From the NCBI GenBank assembly GCA_964538515.1, contig CAZIEW010000004.1, positions 1-64,000 on the forward strand: a DNA stretch of 64,000 nt, read 5' to 3'. Made by a program: the position numbers and the translations under genes. The notes below the pieces were generated by a model. That model did not search any database. It was not told the origin of the DNA and saw nothing but the letters and a program-made list of their open reading frames with translations. Origin of the DNA: CALBZH01 sp964538515 (GTDB taxonomy: Bacteria; Desulfobacterota; Syntrophobacteria; Syntrophobacterales; Syntrophobacteraceae). Positions 8,692 to 17,808 of the stretch are shown in pieces. Positions within the stretch are counted from its first letter, which is position 1; each line of letters begins with the position of its first letter.

Positions 8692-11393
8692 ATTTTTTCG
8701 CCTCCCAAGCACGCCAGCAAGGCGGGAAGCACAAGGAGCGCACTCAGCAGAACGCAGATGCTTCCGGCCCATGACACGAACCCAAGGCTGAAAATGCCCC
8801 TGTGGTGACTGATCATCAACGCGCCGAAGCCCACGGTCGTTGTCAAAGCAGCCAGGATCACTCCTTTCGCCGTGCTGAGCGGGAGGTGACCCGGTATCAT
8901 ACGCCCTTCCTTCCAGCGACTCAGGATGATCACTGCATACTCGACGCCCGCGCCGACCACCAGCGGCATGAAGATGCTGTTGGCTAGGTTGAACTGAATG
9001 TTCGCGAGCCCCATGATGCCTACGGTGAGCAACGTCCCGAGTGCCAGAGGGACAAAGGCAAGCAGGGTCAGCCGAAGATCTCGAAAGGTGATCAACAGCA
9101 GCGCAAAAATGGCGATGACGGCGTAGATGGATGCTTTGATGCAGGCGCTTCGGAACGCGGAAGCAAAAACATAGAGGGATACGGGGTCTCCGACCACCTC
9201 GGGGTCGACGCTCTGAATCTCGCGCACAAAACGCGTCAAGGCATGCGCCTCCCAAACGGACTCCCGGGGGAAGATGCGCAAGAGAAATGTTCCGTCTTGG
9301 TAAAACCAGTCCTTGAGAACCGTCGGGAGATCCTCCACACGCATGGGGGAGGCCCCAATGCCTTTTCTCAGCGTGTCCCATTTGTCTTTTAAATCTTCAT
9401 GGAAGCGCACTCGGTAGGCCAGGAGCCGATCCATGGCCTCAGGAGAGCTTTGAAGTGCGGCAATCACGTCCGAGCTGAGCGCGCGAACGCGAGCCATCTG
9501 TTCCACGAGAGACTTTTCCGCTCCCCATTTTCCCGCTTCTTCGTCCTGAAACTTGAAGCGCATCCGCTCGAGCAAGCCGATGAGCTCGGAACGATCCGAC
9601 GGTTTGGTTTCCACAACAAGCGAGCTAATCGTAGGAATCGCGGGCGCAAGGGTGCGAAGCAGGGCAATCTTCTCTTCCTGGTCTTCCGGGAGAAGCGAAA
9701 AAGCGGATTCAACGGACGCCACCGAAGGCAACGCCCTAAATGCTGTGGCCTTTGCCTGAAGCTCTTCGGGGGATTTGGCCAGGGAGCTTGCAAAGAGAGC
9801 GGATCGATCGGAATTCTCGATCAGCGTCTTCTCCCACACGACGGACTCGGCGTCCGCTGTCTGAAGTCGAAGCGGGTTCAGGTCAAAATACACCTGACTC
9901 GCGCTCAAAACGCATAGAACAGCCGCGACTCCAGATCCCCAAAGCACTGCGCGGGCCGAGCCGACGTTGAGTCGAATGAAATCCCTTGGCTCTCGGTCGA
10001 CCTTGTCAAGGACGCGCGCTCGCGCCCGGCCGCCAAAAAGAAGCGTCAGCGCCGGCAGCACCGAAAAGTCCGAAAGTAGATTCAAGAGGATTCCCACGCC
10101 CGTGATGAGTCCCAGCTCCATGAGCCCCTTGAAGCCCGTGAGGATAAACGGGAGAAAGGCGAATGTCGTGCCGAGGGTGGCCAGGATAATCCCCGGACCC
10201 GATCGCTCGCAGACCCTCTGGATCACCGTGTCCATGCCGTTTGGGCCCGAACGCTCCTCCTCTTCGAGTCTTGAAAACCAGTGAATGGCCGAATCGATCC
10301 CAAGCCCGCACAACAACGGAGCAAACACAACCGAGAGCATGTTCAGGTGGCCGACCAGAAGGGTCGCGCTTCCAAAGGACCAGCAGAGACCAACGCAAAG
10401 GGAGACACTCTGGAGCAGAGGGCGGCGAAAACTTCGTCTGAAAACGATCAGCAGCAACAGTACACCGAGGATTGACAGCCATGTGGCAGTCTCCATGTCC
10501 GCCATAACGGTGCTCATTTCATCGTTATTGAGAGCCTCCTGACCGGTCACACCCGCTTTCACGTCGGGATAGGCGGCCTTGAGCTCCTGAATATGCTTCC
10601 TGAGCGCCTCCAGGGCATCCAGGGTTACCAGAACGCCGTCGTCGGATTTCTTGGGCGTAACGAATGCGATCAGGTAGCGCTTGTGACTCTCCCAAAAGTA
10701 CCCTTCCAGGTCCACGTCCCAGGAAACACCCGTGAGCAAGCTCGTCCAGGGGGATTTGAATTCGGGTGCTCCCTTGAGATAGCTCGACATTCCGTCCAGC
10801 GTATCGATCAAAAAGCCCAGGTCGAAGGGCTCTTCACTGCCCCTCTTCGATTCGTCTTCATCCAGAAAGCTCGTGAACAGCTCATCGACCATCCGGGTGG
10901 ACATCTGCCGATTCAATATCTTCAGAAAGCTCAGCAGCTCCGGCTCTTCAGCAAGCTTCTCAATCAGCGTGGAATGGGATTCGATTTTGTCTTTGAGAGC
11001 AACGAGACCCTGCTTGTCGAGATAGAGCAGCTGCCAGGCCTTGAAGGGCTCCGGATCGACCCGGTAGAAGATGTTCTGAAAATGCTGTTGGTCCTTCTCG
11101 ACACGCGACGCGAGGTCGCTTACGAAGGCGATCGCGCGGTGCGGCGTCGTGGCCTCGACGACGACGTGGAGGCTCCTCTTGTGCTTTGCGTTGAACACAT
11201 CGAGACGGTCGCTCCAGGCGATGAACGGATGGTTATCCGAAATGAGCTCGAGCTGATCTGTGATCATTTCAAGCTTGGACGCTGTGAAGACCACCGAAGC
11301 AAGGGCAATCGCAAACGCAATGCCGAGAACCAGGCGAGGGAAACGAAGCACCCAACTGATCCAGATTTGTAACAAACGCGATAGAAAGCTCAT
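8664..11393 (-). CDS. RND/MMPL-family exporter, HpnN-like
   Basis: A 909-residue inner-membrane protein with the duplicated RND plan: one N-terminal helix, a periplasmic domain (~60-290), a bundle of membrane helices, a second periplasmic domain and a second bundle. Signature segments include GHLNMLSVVFAPLLCGLGIDSAIHW and FNLANSIFMPLVVGAGVEYAVI, with the buried acidic or His residues typical of proton-driven RND proteins. Length and the N-terminal RFPRLVLG..S segment resemble HpnN, the hopanoid-associated transporter, but no hopanoid genes are nearby. ATG 11393 is chosen because upstream codons are not conserved-looking and AGGAG lies 13 bases before it. Superfamily certain; HpnN orthology tentative. 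Confidence 0.8.
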   Translation of the reverse strand: MSFLSRLLQIWISWVLRFPRLVLGIAFAIALASVVFTASKLEMITDQLELISDNHPFIAWSDRLDVFNAKHKRSLHVVVEATTPHRAIAFVSDLASRVEKDQQHFQNIFYRVDPEPFKAWQLLYLDKQGLVALKDKIESHSTLIEKLAEEPELLSFLKILNRQMSTRMVDELFTSFLDEDESKRGSEEPFDLGFLIDTLDGMSSYLKGAPEFKSPWTSLLTGVSWDVDLEGYFWESHKRYLIAFVTPKKSDDGVLVTLDALEALRKHIQELKAAYPDVKAGVTGQEALNNDEMSTVMADMETATWLSILGVLLLLIVFRRSFRRPLLQSVSLCVGLCWSFGSATLLVGHLNMLSVVFAPLLCGLGIDSAIHWFSRLEEEERSGPNGMDTVIQRVCERSGPGIILATLGTTFAFLPFILTGFKGLMELGLITGVGILLNLLSDFSVLPALTLLFGGRARARVLDKVDREPRDFIRLNVGSARAVLWGSGVAAVLCVLSASQVYFDLNPLRLQTADAESVVWEKTLIENSDRSALFASSLAKSPEELQAKATAFRALPSVASVESAFSLLPEDQEEKIALLRTLAPAIPTISSLVVETKPSDRSELIGLLERMRFKFQDEEAGKWGAEKSLVEQMARVRALSSDVIAALQSSPEAMDRLLAYRVRFHEDLKDKWDTLRKGIGASPMRVEDLPTVLKDWFYQDGTFLLRIFPRESVWEAHALTRFVREIQSVDPEVVGDPVSLYVFASAFRSACIKASIYAVIAIFALLLITFRDLRLTLLAFVPLALGTLLTVGIMGLANIQFNLANSIFMPLVVGAGVEYAVIILSRWKEGRMIPGHLPLSTAKGVILAALTTTVGFGALMISHHRGIFSLGFVSWAGSICVLLSALLVLPALLACLGGEKITSARTAGS

Positions 11394-11462
11394 TGTTGAA
11401 TCGAAGCTCCTCGGTCGAGCAATGATGCCAGTACTCTGTCGGCTTTGTTCTGCAGGGTACAC

Positions 11463-11545
11463 CCGCCTTTGATTCCCTCCTCGAGGGGGTTGCGGGGTGT
11501 TGTCTTGGCCGGCGCAACTGCTTTCACGGATCACTAGGGTCGTTA
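11463..11545. repeat. Dispersed intergenic repeat, copy 1
   Basis: CCTTTGATTCCCTCCTCGAG followed by GGGGTTGCGGGGTGTTG and CCGGCGCAACT recurs in the same order at 29780-29866, with roughly 75-80 percent identity by eye. Both copies lie between genes. No coding potential or terminal inverted repeats are evident. Confidence 0.6.
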
Positions 11546-11851
11546 TAACAAGCTCAGCGCTGTTGCGGCATGCCGTGTCTTGCAATTCGACAGCCAGATT
11601 GGTCTGGTCGAGGCAGCACGCTCTCGCAATACGCAGGGATCAAGATCGCACGGAATCGGTTTTGCTTTCGCAAGGGCTCTTTCAGGGCACTCCCCTCTTT
11701 CCCCCTTGAACCGGCGGAGACGCCTCGCCAGGTAAATGACGGGGCACGCCGGCGCGCAAGATACCACTGTGATCGAACCGAATCCAGAAACATCACCAAG
11801 GAGCATAATCTCTCGCCGGATGGAGGCAAACCAGGCACGGAACAACATGAC

Positions 11852-11881
11852 TTGACACCGATTCCAATCAGGCTGTACTTT
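11852..11881 (+). promoter_or_regulatory. Sigma-70 type promoter of the mrp operon
   Basis: A perfect TTGACA (11852-11857) and TACTTT (11876-11881) are separated by 18 bases, about 40-50 bases ahead of the mrpA start. This is the best promoter match in the intergenic region. Confidence 0.6.
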
Positions 11882-11931
11882 TTCCGTCAAATTCATAACA
11901 GAGAACCGACGGAAACCCGATGGAGAAGTCC

Positions 11932-14016
11932 ATGCTTCTTGCCGTGCTGGCAGGATTCGCGGTTGGGCCCCTGGCTCCGGTCATCGTCAGGGTCGGGCGC
12001 GCCCGGGCCGGTTGGCTCATCGCCCTTGTCCCCCTGATCCTGTTCGTCCACTTTACCCATTTCCTCCCTGCGATCGCGAGGGGCCAAGCCATCCTCTCCA
12101 AATACGGATGGCTCTCGGACCTCGGCGTGGATCTCTCGTTCTGCCTGGATGGACTGAGTCTCCTTTTTGCGCTGCTCATCACAGGGGTCGGAGCCATCGT
12201 CTGCATTTACTCGGGAGGGTATCTGGGCGGACACCGGGACCTCGGGAAATTCTACGGCTGCCTCCTCGCCTTCATGGCCTCGATGCTCGGCCTGGTCCTT
12301 TCGGACAATGTGATCGGAATCTTCGTATTCTGGGAGCTCACCAGCGTCACGTCCTATCTTCTCATCGGGTTCGATCACCACCGTGAGGCCGCACGTCGGG
12401 CAGCATTGCAGGCTCTTCTGGTGACCGGCCTCGGAGGACTCGCTCTCCTCGCTGCGTTCCTCCTGATGCATCGGGTAACCGGGACCTTTGAAATCTCCTC
12501 CATGCTGGAAAAGGCACCTCTCTTGGTCGAATCTCCTCTCTACGCGGCGATCCTCCTGGGTACGCTCATCGGAGCCGGAGCCAAGTCCGCGCAGTTTCCT
12601 TTCCACTTCTGGCTGCCGAACGCCATGGAAGCCCCGACTCCGGTGAGCACCTATCTCCACGCGGCGACGATGGTCAAGGCCGGCGTTTATCTGCTGTCGC
12701 GATTGACGCCCCTCTTGGGGGGAACAGAGCTTTGGAGAGACCTGCTGATACCCTTTGGAGTGGGGACGATGCTAACCGGAGCGTCTTTGTCTTTCTTTCA
12801 TACGGATCTTAAGCGCATCCTCGCCTACACGACCATCGGAGCCTTGGGAGTGTGCGTTTTTCTTCTCGGCATCGGGACGCCGATCTCCCTCTGTGCCGCA
12901 CTGACCTTTTTATCGGCCCACGCCCTGTATAAAGGAGGCCTGTTCCTCACCGCCGGAATCATTGAGCACGAAACGGGGACTCGTCGCGTCGACGATTTGG
13001 GAAGACTCGCCGGATCGATGCCGGTCACCTGCACAACGGCTCTCCTGGTCGCCTTGTCCAGTGCCGGTGCGCCGCTCTTTCTCGGTTTTTGGGGCAAGGA
13101 GCTCCTGTACGAGGCAACGCTTGAATCCCCCTTTCCCGGACTACTCACTGCAGCGGCAGTCTTTGTGAGCATTCTCTTCGTGGCGATGGGCGGCGTTGTC
13201 GGCATACGGCCCTTCTTCAGAAGCTCGGCCACGCTCCCTCAATCACCTCACGACCCGTCCTTTGACCTTTGGATCGGCCCGTTGATCCTGGGAGCCCTCG
13301 GCCTCCTCCTTGGACTGTTCCCGTCTTGGCTCAACAGCGCGCTCCTTGCCCCAGCCGCCTCGGCCGCCATGGGGAAAGCCGTTGCCGTGCAGCCGTTCCA
13401 GTGGCACGGTATTGATTTGAAGCTTTCCTTGAGCCTGATCGGGTTTCTTGCGGGGATTGTCGCGTTCTGGAAATGGGATACGCTCAGAGGGGCTCTCTGC
13501 GGGCTGAAGCCGCTCGGAGAATACGGTCCCGCCGCACTGTACGAGGTCCTTGTCAAGGCGATGGAGGCGTGGGCTCGTGCTCAAACGCGGTTTCTTCAGA
13601 GCGGACGTCTGCACGTGTATCTCTTGACGGTCATCATCTCGGCTACGGGATTGCTCGTCTGGGCGTTGATGAAGGACGGGCTCAGTCTCGCGGATCTCCG
13701 GTTTCAGCGTTGGACCAACACTCGCGCATACGAGGCGATCATTGTCCTCATGCTCCTCGTGGCGACCTTCATGGTGGCAACGGCGTCTTCGCGCCTGGTG
13801 GCCATCGTGTCCCTGGGTGTCGTCGGCTACGGTGTTGCCCTGATTTTTCTCTTCTTCAGTGCCCCCGATCTTGCCATGACTCAGTTTGCCATCGAGACAC
13901 TCTCGGTGGTCCTGCTCGTGCTTGTCTTGTCAAGCTCCCCCGATATCGAGCCTTTTCCAGCGGGAGGAGCCGGTTGCGGGATGCCACGTCGGCCTTGGCT
14001 GCGGGGTCGATCATGA
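11932..14016 (+). CDS. mrpA: Na+/H+ antiporter subunit A (MrpA/MnhA), frameshifted near its C-terminus
   Basis: The large proton-translocating subunit, homologous to NuoL/NuoM, of the Mrp cation/proton antiporter. About 16-18 membrane helices are visible. Conserved stretches include FWELTSVTSYLLIGFDHH, FPFHFWLPNAMEAPTPVSTYLHAATMVKAG and HALYKGGLFLTAGI, with the expected buried Lys, Glu and His residues. GGAG at 11922-11925 favours ATG 11932, though ATG 11920 is possible. Normal MrpA continues for another ~80-100 residues. Here the frame departs from the family near 13923-13935 and stops at 14016, while the conserved continuation (KLPRYRAFSSGRSRLRDA) reads in another frame and leads into the next ORF. 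This is a -1 frameshift, or sequencing error, or a split gene. Subunit identity is certain. Confidence 0.88.
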   Translation: MLLAVLAGFAVGPLAPVIVRVGRARAGWLIALVPLILFVHFTHFLPAIARGQAILSKYGWLSDLGVDLSFCLDGLSLLFALLITGVGAIVCIYSGGYLGGHRDLGKFYGCLLAFMASMLGLVLSDNVIGIFVFWELTSVTSYLLIGFDHHREAARRAALQALLVTGLGGLALLAAFLLMHRVTGTFEISSMLEKAPLLVESPLYAAILLGTLIGAGAKSAQFPFHFWLPNAMEAPTPVSTYLHAATMVKAGVYLLSRLTPLLGGTELWRDLLIPFGVGTMLTGASLSFFHTDLKRILAYTTIGALGVCVFLLGIGTPISLCAALTFLSAHALYKGGLFLTAGIIEHETGTRRVDDLGRLAGSMPVTCTTALLVALSSAGAPLFLGFWGKELLYEATLESPFPGLLTAAAVFVSILFVAMGGVVGIRPFFRSSATLPQSPHDPSFDLWIGPLILGALGLLLGLFPSWLNSALLAPAASAAMGKAVAVQPFQWHGIDLKLSLSLIGFLAGIVAFWKWDTLRGALCGLKPLGEYGPAALYEVLVKAMEAWARAQTRFLQSGRLHVYLLTVIISATGLLVWALMKDGLSLADLRFQRWTNTRAYEAIIVLMLLVATFMVATASSRLVAIVSLGVVGYGVALIFLFFSAPDLAMTQFAIETLSVVLLVLVLSSSPDIEPFPAGGAGCGMPRRPWLRGRS

Positions 14017-14252
14017 CACTGCTGGTTCTGGTCGTGACCGGCATCGATCGGTTTTCCCGGCTTGCGCCGTTTTTTGCCGACTACAGTCTTCTGTATGCCA
14101 AAGGACGCAACGTGGTGAACGTGATTCTGGTTGACTTCAGAGGCCTTGACACACTCGGGGAGATCACCGTGCTCTCAGCGGCCGCCCTTGGCGTCTTCTC
14201 CCTGGTGCGGCTCGGCTCCCGTGACAAAGACAGTGCCCAAGGAAAGGGTTGA
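14013..14252 (+). CDS. C-terminal part of MrpA as a separate or frameshifted ORF
   Basis: A 79-residue ORF whose ATG overlaps the stop of the preceding frame as ATGA. The segment GRNVVNVILVDFRGLDTLGEITVLSAAALGVFSLV is the classic C-terminus of MrpA (MbhE-like region), so it belongs to the same polypeptide in normal relatives. The same frame is open well upstream and already encodes MrpA-like sequence before this ATG, which points to a frameshift of an ancestral fused gene. The ATGA overlap could nevertheless let ribosomes reinitiate and make the domain as a separate chain, as in Mbh-type complexes where these parts are separate subunits. Confidence 0.7.
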   Translation: MTLLVLVVTGIDRFSRLAPFFADYSLLYAKGRNVVNVILVDFRGLDTLGEITVLSAAALGVFSLVRLGSRDKDSAQGKG

Positions 14253-14305
14253 TTTCCCTCACCGGAGAGCCATCCGGAAGATAGGCGGCCAACAGGAGCG
14301 ACACC

Positions 14306-14713
14306 ATGCTCTCTCTCATCCTCAGCACTGCCACCCGATACCTTTTGCCCATGCTGCTTCTGCTGTCCGTTCATCTGCTTCTGAGGGGACACAACGAGCC
14401 CGGAGGAGGATTCGTTGGCGGGCTGGTAGCCACATCGGCCTACGCGCTTGCAATGATCGCGTTTGGGGTGGACAGGGCGCGGCGGGCGCTGCATGTCGAT
14501 CCACGATGGCTCATTGGGATCGGGCTTCTCACGGCGATCGGCAGTGCCATGGCTTCCATGATTCCAGGGCGCCCGTTCATGACGGGGCTCTGGCTGAAGT
14601 CTGATATTCCCGTCATTGGAAAAGTGGGCACACCGTTTTTTTTCGATGTGGGGGTGTATCTCGTGGTCGTCGGAATGGCGCTCATGATCTTGTTTTCCGT
14701 GGCGGAGGATTGA
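14306..14713 (+). CDS. mrpB: Na+/H+ antiporter subunit B (MrpB/MnhB)
   Basis: A 135-residue membrane subunit of the Mrp antiporter with four predicted helices. The diagnostic RGHNEPGGGFVGGLV motif lies after the first helix, and the C-terminal GTPFFFDVGVYLVVVGMAL segment is equally typical. AGGAG lies just before the ATG. It is followed by mrpC with only two bases between stop and start, and sits second in the usual A-B-C-D-E-F-G order. Essential for assembly of the antiporter in studied species. Identification is secure. Confidence 0.93.
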   Translation: MLSLILSTATRYLLPMLLLLSVHLLLRGHNEPGGGFVGGLVATSAYALAMIAFGVDRARRALHVDPRWLIGIGLLTAIGSAMASMIPGRPFMTGLWLKSDIPVIGKVGTPFFFDVGVYLVVVGMALMILFSVAED

Positions 14714-14715
14714 GC

Positions 14716-15069
14716 ATGGAGGTCGGGCTTGCAGTCGCGGTGGGAGGGCTTTACGCGGCAGGACTCTACTTGATGCTACGACGCAGCATCGTAAAGCTGA
14801 TTCTCGGGCTGTCGCTCTTGGGACATGCAGCGAATCTTCTGATATTCACGATGGGGCGCCTGGTTCGGGAGCGTCCTCCCGTGATGCATAAATGGGATCT
14901 GCGCTTGCTGGGTGGCGTCGCGGACCCCATCCCCGAAGCCCTCATCCTCACGGCCATTGTCATCGGCTTTGGTATTCAGGCGTTTGCCATCGTGCTTATC
15001 CGTCGCACTTACGAGACGACGGGTGCCGAAGATTTGAGTGTCCTCCAGTCGACCGACGTGACGGGTTGA
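14716..15069 (+). CDS. mrpC: Na+/H+ antiporter subunit C (MrpC/MnhC), NuoK-like
   Basis: A 117-residue three-helix protein homologous to NuoK. The segments GLYLMLRRSIVKLILGLSLLGHAANLLIF and PIPEALILTAIVIGFGIQAFAIVL are the two conserved blocks of the family. GGAGG at 14704-14708 lies seven bases before ATG 14716; an upstream TTG at 14710 is badly placed relative to it. Part of the tightly packed mrp operon. Secure. Confidence 0.93.
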   Translation: MEVGLAVAVGGLYAAGLYLMLRRSIVKLILGLSLLGHAANLLIFTMGRLVRERPPVMHKWDLRLLGGVADPIPEALILTAIVIGFGIQAFAIVLIRRTYETTGAEDLSVLQSTDVTG

Positions 15070-15075
15070 GCGCCG

Positions 15076-16584
15076 ATGAGCCATGCGCTGCCTTTTCCCA
15101 TTGTCATCCCTTTATTCACAGCAGTGATGGCAATCCTGTTCTGGAGCCGTCCGGTCGTGCAGCGAGCCATTGGCCTGACGGGTGCCTTGGCACTCTTGTG
15201 TACGTCGTGTGCGATTTTCATCTCCGTTTATGACCATGGGATTTTGTCGATCCAAATCGGGGATTGGCCTGCTCCTTATGGAATCACGCTGGTGGCCGAC
15301 TTGCTGAGCTCTGTCCTGTTGGTCGTCACGGGGCTCGTGGTAGGCGTTGTCTCGGTGGTCTCTCTCACGGAAATCGACGAAGGCAGGGAGGCGTTCGGTT
15401 ATCACCCCCTCCTGCACATCCTTACCATGGGCGTTTGTGGCTCGTTTCTTACGGGAGATATCTTCAATCTCTATGTTTGGTTCGAGGTGATGCTCATTGC
15501 CTCCTTCGTTCTCATGGGATTGGGAAACGAAAAAGCTCAGCTCGAGGGTACGATCAAATACGTCACGCTCAACCTCATCGCCTCTGCCCTCTTCCTGGCC
15601 GCGGTCGGCGTGCTTTACGGGACGTTCGGCACCCTGAACATGGCGGACCTCGCGCTACAGCTGAGATCGAACAGGCAGTCGCCGATGGTAACCACGCTTG
15701 CGACCCTTTTCCTGCTGGCCTTCGGGATCAAGGCAGCGATCTTTCCCCTCTTTTTCTGGCTTCCCGCTTCCTACCACACTCCCCCCGTCCCGGTTTCGGC
15801 CGTCTTCGCGGGGCTGCTGACCAAGGTCGGCATCTATGCTCTGATCCGCTTTTTCACCCTGCTGTTCATCCGGGAGGGCGATGGTCTCCACGGACTCATT
15901 CTTCTTCTGTCGGTTGTGACGATGATGGTCGGGATTCTCGGCGCGCTCCCTCAGAGAGACTTCCGAAGAATCGCGTCGTTCAACCTCATCGCCCACATCG
16001 GGACCATCCTGGCGGGGTTGGGCCTTTTCACACCTCTGGCGCTCGTTGGAACAGTGTTTTACCTCGTCCACGACATGCTCGCGAAGACGGCGCTCTTCCT
16101 CTTCGCCGGCATCCTCCAACGAATGGACGGCCATGCGGACATCGCGCGGCTTGGGGGATGGCACCGCAACCGGCCGGGGCTGTCCTGGCTCTTCTTCTTG
16201 TTGGCCTTGGCAGTCTCGGGCATCCCGCCCTTTTCCGGGTTTTGGGGAAAGCTCATTTTGATTCAGGCGGGACTTTCGAAGGAGCAATACTGGGTCGCTG
16301 CAGCAATTCTGTTCACGGGACTTCTCACCCTTTATTCTATGATGAAGATCTGGGCCGAAGTGTTTTGGAAAGACGAGCCGAACGATCCGCGCCACCCGGC
16401 TCCGCCGCACCAGATGCCCATAGGCCTTCCTCGGGGGCTTTTACTGCCCGTCGCCGGGCTCGTCTTCATGACGGTCGGCATCGGGATTTGGCCGCTTCCC
16501 TTGTACCGTGCAGCGGAGCGGACTGCCCACCAGCTCTGCAACCCCGATCAATACATAAGGGCGATCCTTGGAGGTGAGCCATGA
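15076..16584 (+). CDS. mrpD: Na+/H+ antiporter subunit D (MrpD/MnhD), NuoN/NuoM-like
   Basis: A 502-residue polytopic subunit, the second proton-translocating antiporter-like chain of the complex. Family blocks include GVCGSFLTGDIFNLYVWFEVMLIASFVLMGLG, FPLFFWLPASYHTPPVPVSAVFAGLLTKVGIYALIRF and SGIPPFSGFWGKLILI, with the buried Lys, Glu and His residues of NuoL/M/N proteins. Length matches the family norm. Its stop overlaps the mrpE start by ATGA, indicating translational coupling. Secure. Confidence 0.94.
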   Translation: MSHALPFPIVIPLFTAVMAILFWSRPVVQRAIGLTGALALLCTSCAIFISVYDHGILSIQIGDWPAPYGITLVADLLSSVLLVVTGLVVGVVSVVSLTEIDEGREAFGYHPLLHILTMGVCGSFLTGDIFNLYVWFEVMLIASFVLMGLGNEKAQLEGTIKYVTLNLIASALFLAAVGVLYGTFGTLNMADLALQLRSNRQSPMVTTLATLFLLAFGIKAAIFPLFFWLPASYHTPPVPVSAVFAGLLTKVGIYALIRFFTLLFIREGDGLHGLILLLSVVTMMVGILGALPQRDFRRIASFNLIAHIGTILAGLGLFTPLALVGTVFYLVHDMLAKTALFLFAGILQRMDGHADIARLGGWHRNRPGLSWLFFLLALAVSGIPPFSGFWGKLILIQAGLSKEQYWVAAAILFTGLLTLYSMMKIWAEVFWKDEPNDPRHPAPPHQMPIGLPRGLLLPVAGLVFMTVGIGIWPLPLYRAAERTAHQLCNPDQYIRAILGGEP

Positions 16585-17057
16585 GCCGGCTTTTGCTCAA
16601 CATCATGCTTGCACTGATTTGGATGCTGATCACCGGGCAATTTGGGCCGCTCACCTTTCTGGGAGGGTTCATCATCGGCTACTTGATCCTTTGGCTGCTC
16701 CGAGGAGCGATGGGAGATGAGTCCAGCTACTACCTCAAAGTCCGGCAGACGCTCGAGTTTCTGCTGTTCTTCATGAAGGAGCTGTTCCTAGCCAATCTGC
16801 GCGTGGCCTACGATGTGCTCACCGCCAGGCATCACATGCATCCCGGGGTCGTTGCCATTCCTCTCGACGTGGAATCGGACCTGGAAATCACTCTGCTCGC
16901 CAACCTCATCACCCTGACCCCTGGGACCCTCAGTCTGGACGTCTCGCACGACCGCAAAGTCCTTTACGTGCACGGCATGTACATTGACAATGTGCAGTCG
17001 TTCCGACAGAGCATCAAGGACGGCTTCGAGCGTCGCCTGATGGAGCTCCTCCGATGA
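16581..17057 (+). CDS. mrpE: Na+/H+ antiporter subunit E (MrpE/MnhE)
   Basis: A 158-residue subunit with two or three N-terminal helices and a cytoplasmic C-terminal domain. Diagnostic segments are ANLRVAYDVL, LLANLITLTPGTLSLDVS and the downstream LYVHGMYID. Overlaps both mrpD and mrpF by four bases (ATGA). Needed for full antiport activity in model Mrp systems. Secure. Confidence 0.92.
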   Translation: MSRLLLNIMLALIWMLITGQFGPLTFLGGFIIGYLILWLLRGAMGDESSYYLKVRQTLEFLLFFMKELFLANLRVAYDVLTARHHMHPGVVAIPLDVESDLEITLLANLITLTPGTLSLDVSHDRKVLYVHGMYIDNVQSFRQSIKDGFERRLMELLR

Positions 17058-17344
17058 AGACTTTGTGTGCGCTCTCACTCTCCGCCGGGGAATTCGCTCT
17101 TGCCGTCACGGTCTTCGTGGCGTTTGCGAGGCTGATCAGAGGCCCCAGTTTACCCGACCGAGTGGTCGCACTGGACGTCATGGGCACGGTGGCCATCGGA
17201 GTGATCGCCTTGTACGCGTTGGAATCGGGGGAGGTGGTCTTCCTTGATGTCGCACTGATCGTAGCCCTTGTGGCGTTTCTCGGAACCGTGGCCTTCGCAT
17301 TCTATGTGGAGCGCCGCCAAATCAAGTCGAGGAGCTCGGACTGA
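17054..17344 (+). CDS. mrpF: Na+/H+ antiporter subunit F (MrpF/MnhF)
   Basis: A 96-residue three-helix subunit. The conserved RLIRGPSLPDRVVALDVMGTVAIG and VFLDVALIVALVAFLGTVAFAFY blocks identify it. MrpF has been linked to cholate and Na+ efflux in other bacteria. It overlaps mrpE by four bases and mrpG by one. Secure. Confidence 0.92.
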   Translation: MKTLCALSLSAGEFALAVTVFVAFARLIRGPSLPDRVVALDVMGTVAIGVIALYALESGEVVFLDVALIVALVAFLGTVAFAFYVERRQIKSRSSD

Positions 17345-17808
17345 TGCAGGACCTGCTGTGCGCATTGTGCGTGGTCATTGGAGCGTCGTTCATTGCCATC
17401 GCGGGAATCGGGATTCTGCGCATGCCTGATTTATTCATGAGAATGTCGTGTACCACCAAAGTGACGACGCTGGGAACGGGCTTCATCATGTTGGCCGTAG
17501 CCGTTAAGTTCCCGCAGATTGAAGTCATGTCCCGCACCCTGGCTATCACGGTGTTCACGTTTCTGACGGCTCCCGTTGCGGCCCACGTGATCGCGCGGGC
17601 CGCCTACGTTTCCGGGGTCCGGCTGTGGGAGGGAACGACAGTGGATCAGCTCTGTAACCGCTACGACCGCTGCACCTGCACCCTTGAAAGCTGCCCCATC
17701 ACGGATGAGCCTCAAGCGGAAGGCCCGACTGCAGCGGAAGGCCCAAAGGACGAGGCACCGATCGCCCAACCCGTCGAGGCAGCGGACCCAAAGGAGGTGA
17801 TCGAGTGA
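17344..17808 (+). CDS. mrpG: Na+/H+ antiporter subunit G (MrpG/MnhG) with Cys-rich tail
   Basis: A 154-residue subunit. Residues 1-~105 are a normal three-helix MrpG (IAGIGILRMPDLFMRMSCTTKVTTLGTG and TAPVAAHVIARAAY). The remaining ~50 residues are an unusual extension: a cluster of four cysteines (CNRYDRCTCTLESC) followed by a Pro/Glu/Ala-rich acidic end. The tail would lie outside the membrane and might bind a metal or form disulfides; this is speculation. The stop codon overlaps the GTG start of the threonine ammonia-lyase gene. The core assignment is secure. Confidence 0.9.
   Translation: MQDLLCALCVVIGASFIAIAGIGILRMPDLFMRMSCTTKVTTLGTGFIMLAVAVKFPQIEVMSRTLAITVFTFLTAPVAAHVIARAAYVSGVRLWEGTTVDQLCNRYDRCTCTLESCPITDEPQAEGPTAAEGPKDEAPIAQPVEAADPKEVIE

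Larger units (their letters stand above)
11394..11919. other. Intergenic region between divergent RND and mrp genes
   Basis: About 525 bases. It holds one copy of a dispersed repeat (11463-11545) and a sigma-70 promoter for the mrp operon (11852-11881). The open frames on either strand here lack start signals and family features. Confidence 0.6.

Noticed and set aside
11543..11896. 117-residue minus-strand frame in the mrp upstream region
   Set aside because: No ribosome site, unlikely composition, and it covers the mrp promoter.
15264..16577. 437-residue frame inside mrpD
   Set aside because: mrpD in the other frame is unmistakable and overlaps its neighbours in the normal operon way.
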